Below are positions 25,770 through 33,118 of a DNA stretch of 64,000 nt, piece after piece; within the stretch, counting starts at the first letter, position 1; each line of letters begins with the position of its first letter. The stretch spans positions 1 through 64,000 of the forward strand of contig CAYPXZ010000020.1 in assembly GCA_964414785.1 (NCBI GenBank). Direction: 5' to 3'. Position numbers and translations under genes: made by a program. The DNA is from Palsa-1447 sp964414785 (GTDB taxonomy: Bacteria; Verrucomicrobiota; Verrucomicrobiia; Opitutales; Opitutaceae). Below the pieces are notes generated by a model that saw only the letters and a list, made by a program, of their open reading frames with translations, ran no database searches and had not been told where the DNA came from.

Positions 25770-26330
25770 TCAGGTCTTCGGCCGAAAGGCGCTCATGGCC
25801 TTCTCGTTCGTCTCGAGGCGGGGTCCCCCGATCAGGTCGATGCAGTAGGGGATGGCGGGAAAGACGGCCTCCAGGTTCTCGCGGATCGCCTTCGGCCTGC
25901 CGGGCAGGTTGACGATCAGGGTCCTGCCGCGGATCCCCGCGGTCTGCCGGGAGAGGATCGCCGTCGGCACGTAGGCGAGCGAGGTTGACCTCATCAATTC
26001 CCCGAACCCGGGCAGGATCTTCTCGCACACCGCCAGGGTCGCCTCGGGGGTCACGTCCCGGGGAGCGGGCCCGGTGCCCCCGGTCGTCACGACCAGGCAG
26101 CAGGAGGCCTCGTCGGCCATGCGCCGCAATTCCGACTCGATCAGGTGCCGCTCGTCGGGGACGACCTTGTAGTCGACGTCGAACGGGGTCGTGAGCCACT
26201 CGAGCAGGAGCGCGACGCACGCCTTGCCGGGCGTGTCCTCGTAGGCCCCCGCGCTGGCGCGGTCGGAGACGTTGATGACCCCGATCCGAACCGCCGCCGC
26301 GGGCCTCGCTCCCTGGGGATGGCTCTTCAT
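25770..26330 (-). CDS. mogA: molybdopterin adenylyltransferase, MogA/MoaB family
   Basis: A 186-residue protein. The core IGVINVSDRASAGAYEDTPG and VTTGGTGPAPRDVTPEATLAV are the MogA/MoaB signature, the latter carrying the GGTG substrate-binding loop. A C-terminal LPGRPKAIRENLEAVFPAIP completes the fold. It adenylates molybdopterin before molybdate insertion. The start ATG at 26330 overlaps the stop of the DJ-1 gene by 4 bases and is preferred over in-frame extensions. No other molybdenum cofactor gene is in the window apart from a MOSC protein. Confidence 0.92.
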   Translation of the reverse strand: MKSHPQGARPAAAVRIGVINVSDRASAGAYEDTPGKACVALLLEWLTTPFDVDYKVVPDERHLIESELRRMADEASCCLVVTTGGTGPAPRDVTPEATLAVCEKILPGFGELMRSTSLAYVPTAILSRQTAGIRGRTLIVNLPGRPKAIRENLEAVFPAIPYCIDLIGGPRLETNEKAMSAFRPKT

Positions 26331-26956
26331 GCGACCAAGCCGTTCATTTTGGCGAAGGGATCCCACCCCTTGTCCCGGTGCCACTCGTACTCGGCCCTGG
26401 CCGCGGCCTCGGCGCAGGCGCCGTCACCGTGGAGATGGGAAATGAGCCCGAGGGCCATGTCCATCCCGGCGGAGACCCCCGAGGAGGTGAAGTACTTGCC
26501 GTCCTCGACCCAGCGCGCCTCGGGGACCCAGTCGACCCGGGTGCCAAGCTTGGCCACGAACCTGAAGGCCCGCTTGTTGGTCGTCGCCCGGCGCCCTTCG
26601 AGGAGGCCCGCCTTCGCAAGGAGGGCGCTTCCCGTGCAGACGCTTGCGACGAACCGGGCGCGGTCGGCCCGCTCCCTGAGGGCGCTGAGGAAGGCCGGGT
26701 TCTCCAATTCGCGCCGCGTCCCCATCCCGCCCGGGACGAGCAGGATGTCCAGGGGGGCGCCGCCGGAGATCGGGGAGTCGGCGACGCAGGAGGGACCCTG
26801 GTTGCTTCGGATTGAGCCCGGGCGCTCGGCCAGCATTGAGATGACCGGGACGGGATCGAGCATGCCGAACATCTCGAGCGGGCCGAAGGCGTCCAGAAGC
26901 TCGAACCCGTCAAAAAGGACGGCGCCGATCAGGAGGGGGGCTGGGGCGGCGCTCAC
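26327..26956 (-). CDS. DJ-1/PfpI family protein, isonitrile-hydratase-like
   Basis: A 209-residue protein with the glutamine-amidotransferase-like fold of DJ-1/PfpI. The nucleophile elbow ASVCTGSALLAKAGLL holds the cysteine near residue 106. The N-terminal FDGFELLDAFGPLEMF supplies the acidic partner, and PGGMGTR and TTNKRAFRFV are further family landmarks. The CTGS elbow resembles isonitrile hydratase and AraC-type regulator N-domains, but no HTH follows. The actual substrate is unknown. It overlaps mogA by 4 bases. Confidence 0.87.
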   Translation of the reverse strand: MSAAPAPLLIGAVLFDGFELLDAFGPLEMFGMLDPVPVISMLAERPGSIRSNQGPSCVADSPISGGAPLDILLVPGGMGTRRELENPAFLSALRERADRARFVASVCTGSALLAKAGLLEGRRATTNKRAFRFVAKLGTRVDWVPEARWVEDGKYFTSSGVSAGMDMALGLISHLHGDGACAEAAARAEYEWHRDKGWDPFAKMNGLVA

Positions 26957-26969
26957 CGGCGGGAAAGGC

Positions 26970-27524
26970 CTACTTGGCGGGCAAAATGGCGGCGCTCTTA
27001 ACGGCCGCGATCAGGCCCGAGAAGTCGGCGCCCTTCTCATCGTCTCCCGCGATGCTCACGGCAGCGATCACGTCGTCCTTGAAGCTGATGGCGCCGACCG
27101 CGATCACCTTGAAGACGTCGCGCACGATGGGCTGCCCGACCTGGGAGGCGTCGGTGAAGACGCAGTAGGAGCCGTAGGCTCCCCCCGCCAGGCCGAAGTC
27201 GCGCAGCACCTTCTTCTTCTCCACCGACTCGTTGACGAACTGCTCGCACATGCCGAGGACCTGCTCGTCGAGCATCTCCTTGGGCATGGGCTTCGGCTCG
27301 AGGACAAAGGAAATGTTGATCAGGCACTTGGCGTTGGCCGTTCCGGAAGACGAGAGCGTCACGGCGACACCGCTGTCCTCCTCCTTGTGAGAGGAGACGG
27401 TCCACCCCTTGGGGACGGCGATTGAAAACGTGCCGTGCGTGCCGAGGTCGACCGTTTCGGCGCGCGCGGCGAAGGGAAGCACGAGGAGGGCGAGCAGGGC
27501 GACGCGGACGAGGTGGAATTTCAT
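26970..27524 (-). CDS. secreted protein of unknown function
   Basis: A 184-residue protein with a signal peptide (MKFHLVRVALLALLVLPFAARAE, cleavage after about 22). The mature part begins VDLGTHGTFSIAVPKGWTV, similar in feel to PsbP/DUF1795-like or lipoprotein-type folds that start with a short beta strand and PxGW. It has three cysteines in the mature part. No family can be assigned with certainty. Start ATG at 27524 is chosen over an upstream in-frame start because the signal peptide then begins correctly. It ends 13 bases before the DJ-1 gene start, so the genes may be co-transcribed. Confidence 0.7.
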   Translation of the reverse strand: MKFHLVRVALLALLVLPFAARAETVDLGTHGTFSIAVPKGWTVSSHKEEDSGVAVTLSSSGTANAKCLINISFVLEPKPMPKEMLDEQVLGMCEQFVNESVEKKKVLRDFGLAGGAYGSYCVFTDASQVGQPIVRDVFKVIAVGAISFKDDVIAAVSIAGDDEKGADFSGLIAAVKSAAILPAK

Positions 27525-27621
27525 GGGGGAATCGGTGCGGCGCATCCCTTGGGCCGCGCGCCTAGGGATACCAAGGCGACACGGCGGGAGGCAAGGAGGC
27601 GTTTGGGCTGACGGCGCCCAC

Positions 27622-28497
27622 CTAGGGGCGCAGCGGCTCGAGCGCCTCCCACCTCGCGCAGATCGCCCCGGGGGACTCGCCGCGCAGGCGCAGGGTCCTT
27701 AGGCTCAGCGAGTCGTGGCGCTTCGCAAGCCGCGTGCCCGCCTCGTCCGCCATGAGGGGGCAGTGGTGGTAGGCCGGCGCCCCCAACCCCAGGGCCCGCA
27801 GGATGAGGAGCTGCCGGAAGGTCGAGCGGACCAAGTCCTCGCCGCGCACCACCTCGGTCACACCCATCTCGGCGTCGTCCACCGCGCAGGCGAGCTGGTA
27901 GCTCGGGCAGTCGTCCTTTCGCCAGACCGGGAAGTCGCCGAAGTCGACGCCGGCGACGGCGCGCTGCGCGCCGAGCCGGGTGTCCGTGAATTCGAGCCGC
28001 TCCCCGTCGGGGACCCTCAGGCGCCAGTTGACCTCGATCCGCTCCCCGAGGGGGGGCAGGGGGGCGTCGGGGTCGGGGCGCAGCGACGCCGGGTACACCG
28101 GCTCGTCGTCGCCCGCCCCCTCGTGCGGGGCGCCGGCCGCCTCGATCACGTCGCGCCGCGAGCGGGCGCACGGGTAGATCAGGCGCGCGGCGTGCAGGCG
28201 CTCAAGTGCGGCGCGGTAGAACGGCAGTCGCGTGCTCTGGGCGTAGGGGGCGTGGGGCCCCCCGATGTCGGGCCCCTCGCTCCAGCGCAGCCCGAGCCAG
28301 CGCAGGTCCTCGACCATGGCCTCGGCGAAGTCCATCCGGTAGCGCGCCGCGTCCAGGTCGTCGTTTCGCAGGATCAGGGTCCCGCCGGCGTTCGCGGCCC
28401 TTCGTGCCGCGATCCAGAAGGTGCGCGCATGGCCCAGGTGGAGGTGCCCGGTCGGGGAGGGAGCAAGGCGGCCGCGGTAGGGAATCGGAGATTTCAC
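27622..28497 (-). CDS. gluQ: glutamyl-Q tRNA(Asp) synthetase
   Basis: A 291-residue protein of normal GluQ length. It is a GluRS catalytic core lacking the anticodon domain. It has the HIGH-type motif in SPTGHLHLGHART, the RNDDLD segment (with D for the usual E) and the KMSKS-like RLAKRHDSLSL. It attaches glutamate to queuosine of tRNA-Asp. The zinc motif appears broken (PCARSRRD where PCxCSRxD is usual). Start GTG at 28497 is the likely one; a TTG further upstream would overlap the divergent LOG gene. Confidence 0.9.
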   Translation of the reverse strand: MKSPIPYRGRLAPSPTGHLHLGHARTFWIAARRAANAGGTLILRNDDLDAARYRMDFAEAMVEDLRWLGLRWSEGPDIGGPHAPYAQSTRLPFYRAALERLHAARLIYPCARSRRDVIEAAGAPHEGAGDDEPVYPASLRPDPDAPLPPLGERIEVNWRLRVPDGERLEFTDTRLGAQRAVAGVDFGDFPVWRKDDCPSYQLACAVDDAEMGVTEVVRGEDLVRSTFRQLLILRALGLGAPAYHHCPLMADEAGTRLAKRHDSLSLRTLRLRGESPGAICARWEALEPLRP

Positions 28498-28550
28498 GAA
28501 TTTTGGTTCATTTTCGCGCCGGGAAGCCCATCGTGGCGCGTATACCGAAA

Positions 28551-29132
28551 ATGGCAAAGCTCCTGTGCGTCTACTGCGGCTCCTCGCGGCACCTCGACCC
28601 GAAGTACTATTCGGCCGCGGAGGCGGTCGGCCAGGCGATGGTGGCCAACGGCTGGGGTCTGGTCTACGGTGGCGGCAACGTCGGCATGATGGGCTCGGTG
28701 GCCAAGTCCGTAAAGGGGGCGGGGGGCCACGTGGTCGGGGTGATCCCGGAATTCATGAAGCAGCGGGAGCTCGCCTACCTGCAGGCCGACGAGCTGATCA
28801 CGGTGCAGTCAATGCGCGACAGGAAGCGCGTCATGGAGGAGCGGGCGAGCGCCTTCCTCGCGCTTCCCGGGGGCATCGGAACCCTGGAGGAGCTGGCGGA
28901 GATCATGACGCTTAAGTACATCAACCGGCTCGACAAGCAGGTCGTCCTCTTCAACCACGACGGGTACTATGACGAGCTCCTGCGCTTCTTCGAGCGGATG
29001 ACCGTGGAGCGCTTCAAGTCGGCGGGGATGCGGGACGTGATCGCCGTCGCAAGGCAGCTCGGCGAGATCTGGCCGCTCCTGGAGGCCGCGGGCTCGTTCG
29101 AGGCCGACCCGATTTGGACGAGGGCCCACTAG
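28551..29132 (+). CDS. LOG family protein (cytokinin riboside 5'-phosphate phosphoribohydrolase-like)
   Basis: A 193-residue protein of the LOG/lysine-decarboxylase-like family. It has the N-terminal VYCGSSRHLDPKY, GLVYGGGNVGMMGSVA and the signature PGGIGTLEELAEIMT. LOG enzymes release a nucleobase from cytokinin riboside monophosphates; in bacteria many are simply purine monophosphate phosphoribohydrolases. Start ATG at 28551. It is divergent from gluQ with 53 bases between starts and is followed by a Nudix gene after 4 bases, probably in the same transcript. Confidence 0.9.
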   Translation: MAKLLCVYCGSSRHLDPKYYSAAEAVGQAMVANGWGLVYGGGNVGMMGSVAKSVKGAGGHVVGVIPEFMKQRELAYLQADELITVQSMRDRKRVMEERASAFLALPGGIGTLEELAEIMTLKYINRLDKQVVLFNHDGYYDELLRFFERMTVERFKSAGMRDVIAVARQLGEIWPLLEAAGSFEADPIWTRAH

Positions 29133-29136
29133 GAAG

Positions 29137-29688
29137 ATGCACCGCACGAAAGCCCTGGAGCTTCTCCAAGAATATGGCCGCCGGAAGCTCGGGCCCGAGG
29201 AGGTCCGGTCCGTCGCGGAGACGGTCTCATTCGTCAGGAGGCACCCCGACTGCCTGCTCCGCTCGTGCCTCCCCGGGCACCTGACCGGATCCGCCTGGAT
29301 CGTGAGCCCGGACCGCAGGCGGGTCCTCCTCACGCACCACCACAAGCTCGAGAAGTGGCTGCAGCTCGGGGGCCACGCCGACGGCGACCCGGACCTCCTG
29401 TCGGTCGCCCTCAGGGAGGCGCGCGAGGAAAGCGGTCTGTCCGCCTTCACGGTCGTCGACCACCGCCTCTTCGACGTGGACCGGCACTGGATCCCGGCCC
29501 GAGGGAGCGAGCCCGGACACTGGCACCACGACCTGAGGTTCCTCCTGGAGGCGGACCCCTCCGAGGCCCTGACGGTGAGCAGCGAGTCGAAGGACCTGGC
29601 GTGGATGGAGGTGGCCTCGGTCACCGCCCTCAACTCCGAGGAGTCGATGGCCAGGATGGTGAGGAAGACGCCCCCCGCGCTCGGTTAG
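29137..29688 (+). CDS. Nudix hydrolase
   Basis: A 183-residue protein. The Nudix box lies at about residues 78-101: LGGHADGDPDLLSVALREA followed by REESGL. The REAREESG portion carries the metal-binding glutamates; the first position has Asp where Glu is usual (GHAD). A WxxARGSEPGHWHHDLRFLL strand follows. It hydrolyses some nucleoside diphosphate linked to a moiety; the substrate is not readable from sequence. It is 4 bases downstream of the LOG gene, which suggests a shared nucleotide-related role, although this is inference. Confidence 0.88.
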   Translation: MHRTKALELLQEYGRRKLGPEEVRSVAETVSFVRRHPDCLLRSCLPGHLTGSAWIVSPDRRRVLLTHHHKLEKWLQLGGHADGDPDLLSVALREAREESGLSAFTVVDHRLFDVDRHWIPARGSEPGHWHHDLRFLLEADPSEALTVSSESKDLAWMEVASVTALNSEESMARMVRKTPPALG

Positions 29689-29719
29689 ATGGAACACGGG
29701 ACGGATTTGGCTGACTCTT

Positions 29720-30598
29720 GTGGTTTCCAGTGTGCACAAACTAAGGCCATTTCGGGGTTTGGGTCCGGTGCTCGCCGCTTTGATCCTCGTTGGGGGCACG
29801 GCCACCTGGGCGCGGGCGCAGTTGCAAGGGGCCGACCCTGCGCAGGCTGCGCTCGATGGAAGCCGCCCCGCGCACCTCTTTAGCCTCGATTACGGGGACC
29901 TGGTACTGAAGGACACGGCCAGCGTGTTCACGGCGCCCGCCCGCTGGGATAGCGGCGACTGGATTGAGGCGGCGGCCGCGGTCTCGGCTGTCGGCGGCAC
30001 GGCGGTTTTCGACAGGTCGATCCAAGCGCGGGTGCAGGCGGACCGCACTGCGGGTGAGGACACGTTCATGAGGCGCTGGCAGGAATTCGGCAATTACTAC
30101 GCCTTTGGCGCGCTGGCTGCCTTTGACGCGTGGGGCGAGTTGGGGGGGGACGCCCAGGCGAGGAACGCCGCCATGGACGGCATTGCCGCGAGCATCATCG
30201 CCGGGGGTCTCATCACCCCGGCGCTTAAGATCGTGGTCGGGCGCGAGAGGCCGAGCACGACCCTGTCCACGTTCCGGTTCAGACCCGTCAGCTCGAACGC
30301 CTCGTTCCCCTCCGGGCATGCGACAGAGGCCTTCGCCGTCGCCACGGCCATCGCCGAGAACTACCATTCGCTCTGGGTGCAGTGCCTCGCCTACGGGACC
30401 GCGGGCCTGGTGGGCTACGCGAGAGTCGAGCAGAACGCCCACTTCGCCAGCGACGTCGTGGCCGGCTCGCTCATCGGGTGGTCGGTGGCGCGGGGGGTCG
30501 TGCATCGCAACGACGCCGCCGCGGATCCGCGCAAGCTCACCTGGACCCCCTACGCCACGCCGAACGGGTTCGGCGTGGTCTTCCGCAAGGAATTCTAG
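29720..30598 (+). CDS. PAP2 superfamily phosphatase, exported
   Basis: A 292-residue protein with an N-terminal signal segment (LGPVLAALILVGGTATWARAQ). The PAP2 phosphatase motifs are present: KIVVGRERP (KX6RP type), PSGHATEAFA and the C-terminal ARVEQNAHFASDV (R-x5-H-x3-D). Several hydrophobic helices lie between them. PAP2 enzymes remove phosphate from lipids such as undecaprenyl pyrophosphate or phosphatidate; the substrate here is unknown. Start GTG at 29720 gives the signal peptide. It converges on batD with a 10-base gap. Confidence 0.88.
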   Translation: MVSSVHKLRPFRGLGPVLAALILVGGTATWARAQLQGADPAQAALDGSRPAHLFSLDYGDLVLKDTASVFTAPARWDSGDWIEAAAAVSAVGGTAVFDRSIQARVQADRTAGEDTFMRRWQEFGNYYAFGALAAFDAWGELGGDAQARNAAMDGIAASIIAGGLITPALKIVVGRERPSTTLSTFRFRPVSSNASFPSGHATEAFAVATAIAENYHSLWVQCLAYGTAGLVGYARVEQNAHFASDVVAGSLIGWSVARGVVHRNDAAADPRKLTWTPYATPNGFGVVFRKEF

Positions 30599-30608
30599 GG
30601 CGCTCGGG

Positions 30609-33113
30609 TCAGTCCGTCGGGCAGCGCCAGAGGTAGACCGCCTCTTTCCTGAGGATCCAACCGCTCTGGCCGTTCGGGAAGGTGACGCGTATCCACCGCA
30701 GGAACGACTTGTCCGCGACGGCCGTGCTTCCGGCGGCGAGCGTCGTCGTCTTCTGGGTCACGTCGGCCTCGGTCGGGATCGATCGAAGGGTCCCCGCGCT
30801 CCAGACGACGACCGCACGCGTGTCGGCCGTGGCCCCGTAGGCCCGGTAGCCGACGAAGGAAGAGGCGCCGGCGACGATCGACGCGGCCGCGAAGGCAGCC
30901 GAGGCCGGCACCGCCCACCTCCGGCGGCAGAGTCCGTAGGCGGACGCGAGGAAGAGCATGACCGCTGCGGCTAGGCCCGCGGCCGACGCGACCCCGATCC
31001 GCTGCCAGCCGCCCGGGGACGCGAGCCTGGCCAGGGCCGCGAGCGGGCCGGGGCGGATGAGGACGTCCAGGGGTTCGGGAACGAAGCCGGCCTTGTCGCA
31101 GGTGACGACCAGCTCCCGGGCCGTCGCCGGGTCGCCCGGATGCTGCACGAACGCGGCCGCGGCCTGCGCCGCCGCCTCGCCCCAGCGGTCCTGCTGGGCA
31201 AGGGCGAGGGAAAGGTTGTGCCGCGCCGTCCAGTCGAGGGGGTCGGAAGCCATCTGGTCGTGCCAGGCTTTCTCCGCCTGGGCGAAGTCGCCGCTCCTGT
31301 AGGCGGACGCGGGCTCGGCGGCGAGGGACCGCGGGGCGAAGACCGCCGCGGCGAGGAGGAGCGCCGGGAAAAGGTTGCGCGGCAGAAGGAGCCGCGCCGG
31401 GCTGAACGGGCGAAGGGTCTTCCTCTCGAGGGCATCTTCAGCCCGGGCGTTCCAGTCCGAGGGGAGGGTCGGGTCGGCGCTGTAAAGGAAGCGGTCGGCC
31501 TCGGACCAGAGGAGGGTCCACGCGGGATCCCCGATAGCCGCCGCGGCGGGCGCCGCATCGGCGATGTTCCAGAGGAGGGCGCTGTCTCGCTGCCAGGCGA
31601 GGAGCAGGGGGACCTTGTCGGCGGTCGGTGCGCTCCTCAGGGCCCCGAGTGTCGCGGCGAGGCGCCTTCGGGCCTCGCGTTGCGGCCGCAGCGGGTCCGT
31701 CGCCCGGGCCCGCCGCAGGGCAAGCGCCGCCCAGAAGAGGCCCGCCAGGAGGAACGGGACCGCGGCGGCCGCGGCAAGGGTGCGCCTTCGCATTGGCTCG
31801 GGGGCGGAGCTCGGGCCGGCCACGGGGTCGCCCAGGGCCTCGGTCGGAAGCTCGGGCGGCTTCGCCTCGGTGGTCGGGCTTGATAGGGTGATCTTCGGGG
31901 CGCCGGGAGCCGCCGCGGTCACGTCGGGGGCGGGCGTCGCGGCGGGTGCGGCCGAAGTGGCGGTCACCGTGGCGCCGGGGGCCGTGACCGTCTTGTAGGA
32001 GCCGCTCCTCGGGTCAAAGTAGGTGAACTCGAGCGGGGGAAGCTCGTAGGTTCCGGCCTGGGTCGGCACGAGGACGACGTCCTCGGAAAGCGTCGCCTCG
32101 AAGAGTTTCCCCGGGGGCTGGGTGCGCTTGGGTTTGGGCTGGATGACCTGGAACTCCTTCGGCACCTCCCTGGAAGGCAGCCCCCGGATCGCGGGCCAGT
32201 TGCCCGAGCCCGACAACTCGACCGTCCAGGTGATCGGCTCGCCGGTCCTCACCTCGCGCGGCACGACCTTCGAGGCCACCTTGAAGTCGCCGACCGCGCC
32301 CGAGAAGCCGGAGGGGGCGGGGGGAAGCGGGCGCACGTCGATCGAGGCGGGCGAGTCCGGCACGGCGAACTGCTGGTACTGGCGCTGCTGGAAGAAGCCG
32401 AAGCCGGTTACCCCGACGCTCAGGTTGATCAGCTGGCTTGTCGGGTTAAGGCGCACGTGGCCCGGGGTGGGAGAGATCGCGCGCGTGTGGTAGGAAAGGC
32501 CCGTGCGGCCCGGGGTGCCGCGCGTCGTGAAGGGCTCGGGCTGCGACCAGTCCTCGGCCACGAGCGGGTTCGGGTCCCATTCGAAGGTGCCGCGCCCCCA
32601 GCTCGGGTAATACCCGTCGGCGACGTCGATCGAGTACTTCAGGTCGAAGACCTCGCCGACCCACACGCTGTCGGACTGGGGGGCGAGCTGGGCCTGGGCG
32701 GCGTCGCCCAGGGAGACGCCGGTCGAGCCGACCGTGGCGCCGGCCGCCGAGAACCTCGCGCCCGGCACGTGGATCGGCCCCTTGTTCGTCTTCACGATGA
32801 ATTCCGGGATGCGCACCTCCTGGGCCTTGGACAGGAGGACCGCGTAGGTCATCGAGACGTTGCGCGAGAACGTGCCGTTGATGATCGAGACGTTGCTCGA
32901 CTGGCCCTGAAAATCCATGCGCAGGCCCTCCACCTTGGGCGGGGAGGGCGTGTCGTCGGGCGAGCAGTCGTCAAAGACGAGCTGCAGCGATGAGACCTCG
33001 CCTACCGGCAGCGTGCCGCCCGGCGGGTCCCAGTGGGCCGACTGCGCGCGCAGGAGCGGCGCGGCCAGGAGGCCGAGGGCGATGAGGAGGGTCTTTGCGG
33101 CTTTGCTGGACAT
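30609..33113 (-). CDS. batD: BatD-like protein with C-terminal TPR and SH3-like (BatE-like) part
   Basis: An 834-residue exported/membrane protein. A signal peptide (TLLIALGLLAAPLLRAQ) leads into a BatD-type beta-rich region (about 25-420) with GEPITWTVELSGSGNWPAIRG and LPPLEFTYFDPRSG. A Pro/Ala-rich linker and a membrane segment follow near 450. A second membrane stretch lies near 600, then tetratricopeptide-like helices at about 625-700 (YRSGDFAQAEKAWHDQ). The last 65 residues resemble a bacterial SH3 domain, ending GWILRKEAVYLWR. TPR plus SH3 is the BatE layout, so this looks like a BatD-BatE fusion. Start ATG at 33113, preferred over TTG at 33125. It is last in the Bat operon. Confidence 0.8.
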   Translation of the reverse strand: MSSKAAKTLLIALGLLAAPLLRAQSAHWDPPGGTLPVGEVSSLQLVFDDCSPDDTPSPPKVEGLRMDFQGQSSNVSIINGTFSRNVSMTYAVLLSKAQEVRIPEFIVKTNKGPIHVPGARFSAAGATVGSTGVSLGDAAQAQLAPQSDSVWVGEVFDLKYSIDVADGYYPSWGRGTFEWDPNPLVAEDWSQPEPFTTRGTPGRTGLSYHTRAISPTPGHVRLNPTSQLINLSVGVTGFGFFQQRQYQQFAVPDSPASIDVRPLPPAPSGFSGAVGDFKVASKVVPREVRTGEPITWTVELSGSGNWPAIRGLPSREVPKEFQVIQPKPKRTQPPGKLFEATLSEDVVLVPTQAGTYELPPLEFTYFDPRSGSYKTVTAPGATVTATSAAPAATPAPDVTAAAPGAPKITLSSPTTEAKPPELPTEALGDPVAGPSSAPEPMRRRTLAAAAAVPFLLAGLFWAALALRRARATDPLRPQREARRRLAATLGALRSAPTADKVPLLLAWQRDSALLWNIADAAPAAAAIGDPAWTLLWSEADRFLYSADPTLPSDWNARAEDALERKTLRPFSPARLLLPRNLFPALLLAAAVFAPRSLAAEPASAYRSGDFAQAEKAWHDQMASDPLDWTARHNLSLALAQQDRWGEAAAQAAAAFVQHPGDPATARELVVTCDKAGFVPEPLDVLIRPGPLAALARLASPGGWQRIGVASAAGLAAAVMLFLASAYGLCRRRWAVPASAAFAAASIVAGASSFVGYRAYGATADTRAVVVWSAGTLRSIPTEADVTQKTTTLAAGSTAVADKSFLRWIRVTFPNGQSGWILRKEAVYLWRCPTD

Positions 33114-33118
33114 GCGGT

